From the NCBI RefSeq assembly GCF_013364215.1, contig NZ_CP054923.1:4526001-4590000 (forward strand): a DNA stretch of 64,000 bases. The letters are read 5' to 3'. Each line of letters starts with the position of its first letter. Positions within the stretch are counted from its first letter, which is position 1. The position numbers and the translations under genes were made by a program. Under the pieces are notes generated by a model that was not told the origin of the DNA, did no database searches, and saw only the letters and a program-made list of their open reading frames with translations. Of this stretch, positions 63,041-64,000 are shown in pieces. Source of the DNA: Verrucosispora sp. NA02020 (lineage in GTDB: Bacteria; Actinomycetota; Actinomycetes; Mycobacteriales; Micromonosporaceae).

Positions 63041-64000
63041 TCAATCAGGTGATCTTCGACTGTCCACCCCGACGGTACGCAACACCCCGGCGGGGTCCAT
63101 GCCGGCCGGGCCGACCACCAGCTCCAGCAGGCACGGCCGGTCCGCGCCGAACGCCTCGGCCCCGGCCGCGCCGACCAGTTCCGGCCGGTCGACGCGGATG
63201 CCACGCAGACCGAGCAGGCGGGCCCAGCCCGCGTACGGGACGTCGTCGGTGGGCGGGTGGGGCGACCCGGCGTACCGGGGGTGCCCGGAGCGGGTGTTCA
63301 GCACCAGCAGCACCAGGCGCGGATCGGGCCACGCCGCCCGGTGTCGGGCGACGGCGACCAGTTCGGCCAGCCCGGAGGCGCGCATCCCCTCGTCGGCGAC
63401 GACGGCGAGCACCGGACGGGCCGGGTCGGCCAGCTTGGCGGCCAGCGCGTACGGCAGGGCCGTGCCGGGGGCACCGTCGGTGCGCAGGACCTCGACACCG
63501 GCGGGTACGCGCAGGTGGCGGGCGTACCCGGCGACGGTGCCGCCGCCGTCCACGGTCACCGCGCCGCCCGGGGGCAGCCGCGTGACCAGGTCGTCGATAG
63601 CCTGCCACGGGTCGACCGCCCGGCCGGGGCCTCCCGGGGCGCGGCGGGCGGACGCGTCGGCGGGCAGCACCAGGCAGACCGGTCCACCGCCGCGCAGGGC
63701 GCTGCCCAACGCCTCGTCCACCAACTCCGGTGCCCGGGTCGGGTCGGCGACGTACCGGACGTGCCGGCACGTCCCGGCGAAGCGGGGGCCGTCGTCACGG
63801 TGCCCGTCCGGCTGCTGCTCGCCGAGCACCGCCAGCACCGGCAGGCCGGCCCGCCGGGCGGCGTCGAGACCGCCGAGCAGACCCAACGCGTCCGGCCCGC
63901 CGTCGGAGAGGCAGACGCCGACCCCACCCGCGAACCGGGCGTGCCCGGCGGCCATCAGCGCGGCGCTGTCGGCGTGCCGCACGGGAACGAACTCCGGGTC
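63041..64000 (-). CDS. Degenerate thiamine-pyrophosphate enzyme-like protein (partial)
   Basis: The frame is open to the window edge; about 320 C-terminal residues are visible. It aligns by eye with acetolactate-synthase/pyruvate-oxidase-type enzymes: VRHADSAALMAAGHARFAGG corresponds to the N-terminal domain, and PGTALPYALAAKLADP with VLAVVADEGMRASGLAELVAVARH, then LVLLVLNTRSGH, to the TPP-binding C-terminal domain. The conserved catalytic glutamate (H-E-E) reads H-A-D, the TPP motif GDG reads ADE, and the middle domain of about 130 residues is missing: the N domain runs straight into the C domain. It is probably non-catalytic or has altered chemistry. The start lies outside the window. Confidence 0.7.
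   Translation of the reverse strand, partial: DPEFVPVRHADSAALMAAGHARFAGGVGVCLSDGGPDALGLLGGLDAARRAGLPVLAVLGEQQPDGHRDDGPRFAGTCRHVRYVADPTRAPELVDEALGSALRGGGPVCLVLPADASARRAPGGPGRAVDPWQAIDDLVTRLPPGGAVTVDGGGTVAGYARHLRVPAGVEVLRTDGAPGTALPYALAAKLADPARPVLAVVADEGMRASGLAELVAVARHRAAWPDPRLVLLVLNTRSGHPRYAGSPHPPTDDVPYAGWARLLGLRGIRVDRPELVGAAGAEAFGADRPCLLELVVGPAGMDPAGVLRTVGVDSRRSPD

Overview
The window is high-GC chromosomal DNA from an actinomycete, most likely a Micromonosporaceae member (Micromonospora-like). This rests on strong G/C third-position bias, many GTG starts, mycothiol synthesis (mshC), an F420-type LLM oxidoreductase, a PAC2 protein, glucosyl-3-phosphoglycerate synthase, a GAF-ANTAR regulator and SecA2. 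No rRNA, tRNA, CRISPR array, phage, transposase or replication origin was seen. About 60 genes are described; the first and last are cut by the window edges.

Layout. 1-4.4 kb: the end of a PLP decarboxylase with a minisatellite tail, a beta-propeller lipoprotein, and a divergent MmyB-type regulator/SDR pair. 4.4-12.9 kb: a carbohydrate-use locus with a GH1 glucosidase, two permeases, an attenuator-like hairpin, a binding lipoprotein, a divergent ROK repressor with a perfect palindromic operator, and a large secreted F5/8-plus-beta-helix protein. 12.9-16.3 kb: two regulator/SDR pairs (LysR and TetR) with visible operators. 16.3-25.6 kb: housekeeping genes, namely metH, PAC2, a GntR regulator, and the conserved block of phosphomutase-like protein, DUF3090, SCO1664-type protein and mshC. 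25.6-29.3 kb: a lysozyme-like secreted protein followed by a near-perfect 584-bp tandem copy without a start codon, then uppP and an LLM oxidoreductase. 29.4-38.5 kb: an aldo/keto reductase, DUF5703, an M20 peptidase, a hemerythrin, a LysR, DUF3140, a second ClpC-like unfoldase and a NYN/PIN protein.

38.6-43.3 kb holds a tight four-gene operon: two helical-hairpin proteins, an FtsK/EccC-like protein with one complete ATPase core, and a coiled-coil membrane protein. It is the best candidate here for an undescribed machine, possibly type VII secretion-like. 43.4-45.1 kb holds a second candidate: a 101-residue protein with four exact-length 21-residue repeats, three bases upstream of a JmjC/cupin-4 hydroxylase gene, which looks like a substrate/enzyme pair.

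45-64 kb: PIG-L, DUF2267, DksA-like, a uridine-kinase relative without a P-loop lysine, two receiver-less OmpR-type DNA-binding proteins, rhodanese and cysteine dioxygenase, an ankyrin protein, a methyltransferase, DUF2231, GAF-ANTAR, SecA2, GpgS, a STAS-HATPase fusion, orphan ctaD, a SigB/F-type sigma factor, an unrecognised gene and a degenerate TPP-enzyme relative.

Two dispersed repeat families run through the window. Family A is a 54-nt palindrome with an asymmetric conserved loop: eight copies, one inside a coding sequence and one supplying a stop codon. Family B is a 71-nt element with inverted ends: two copies.
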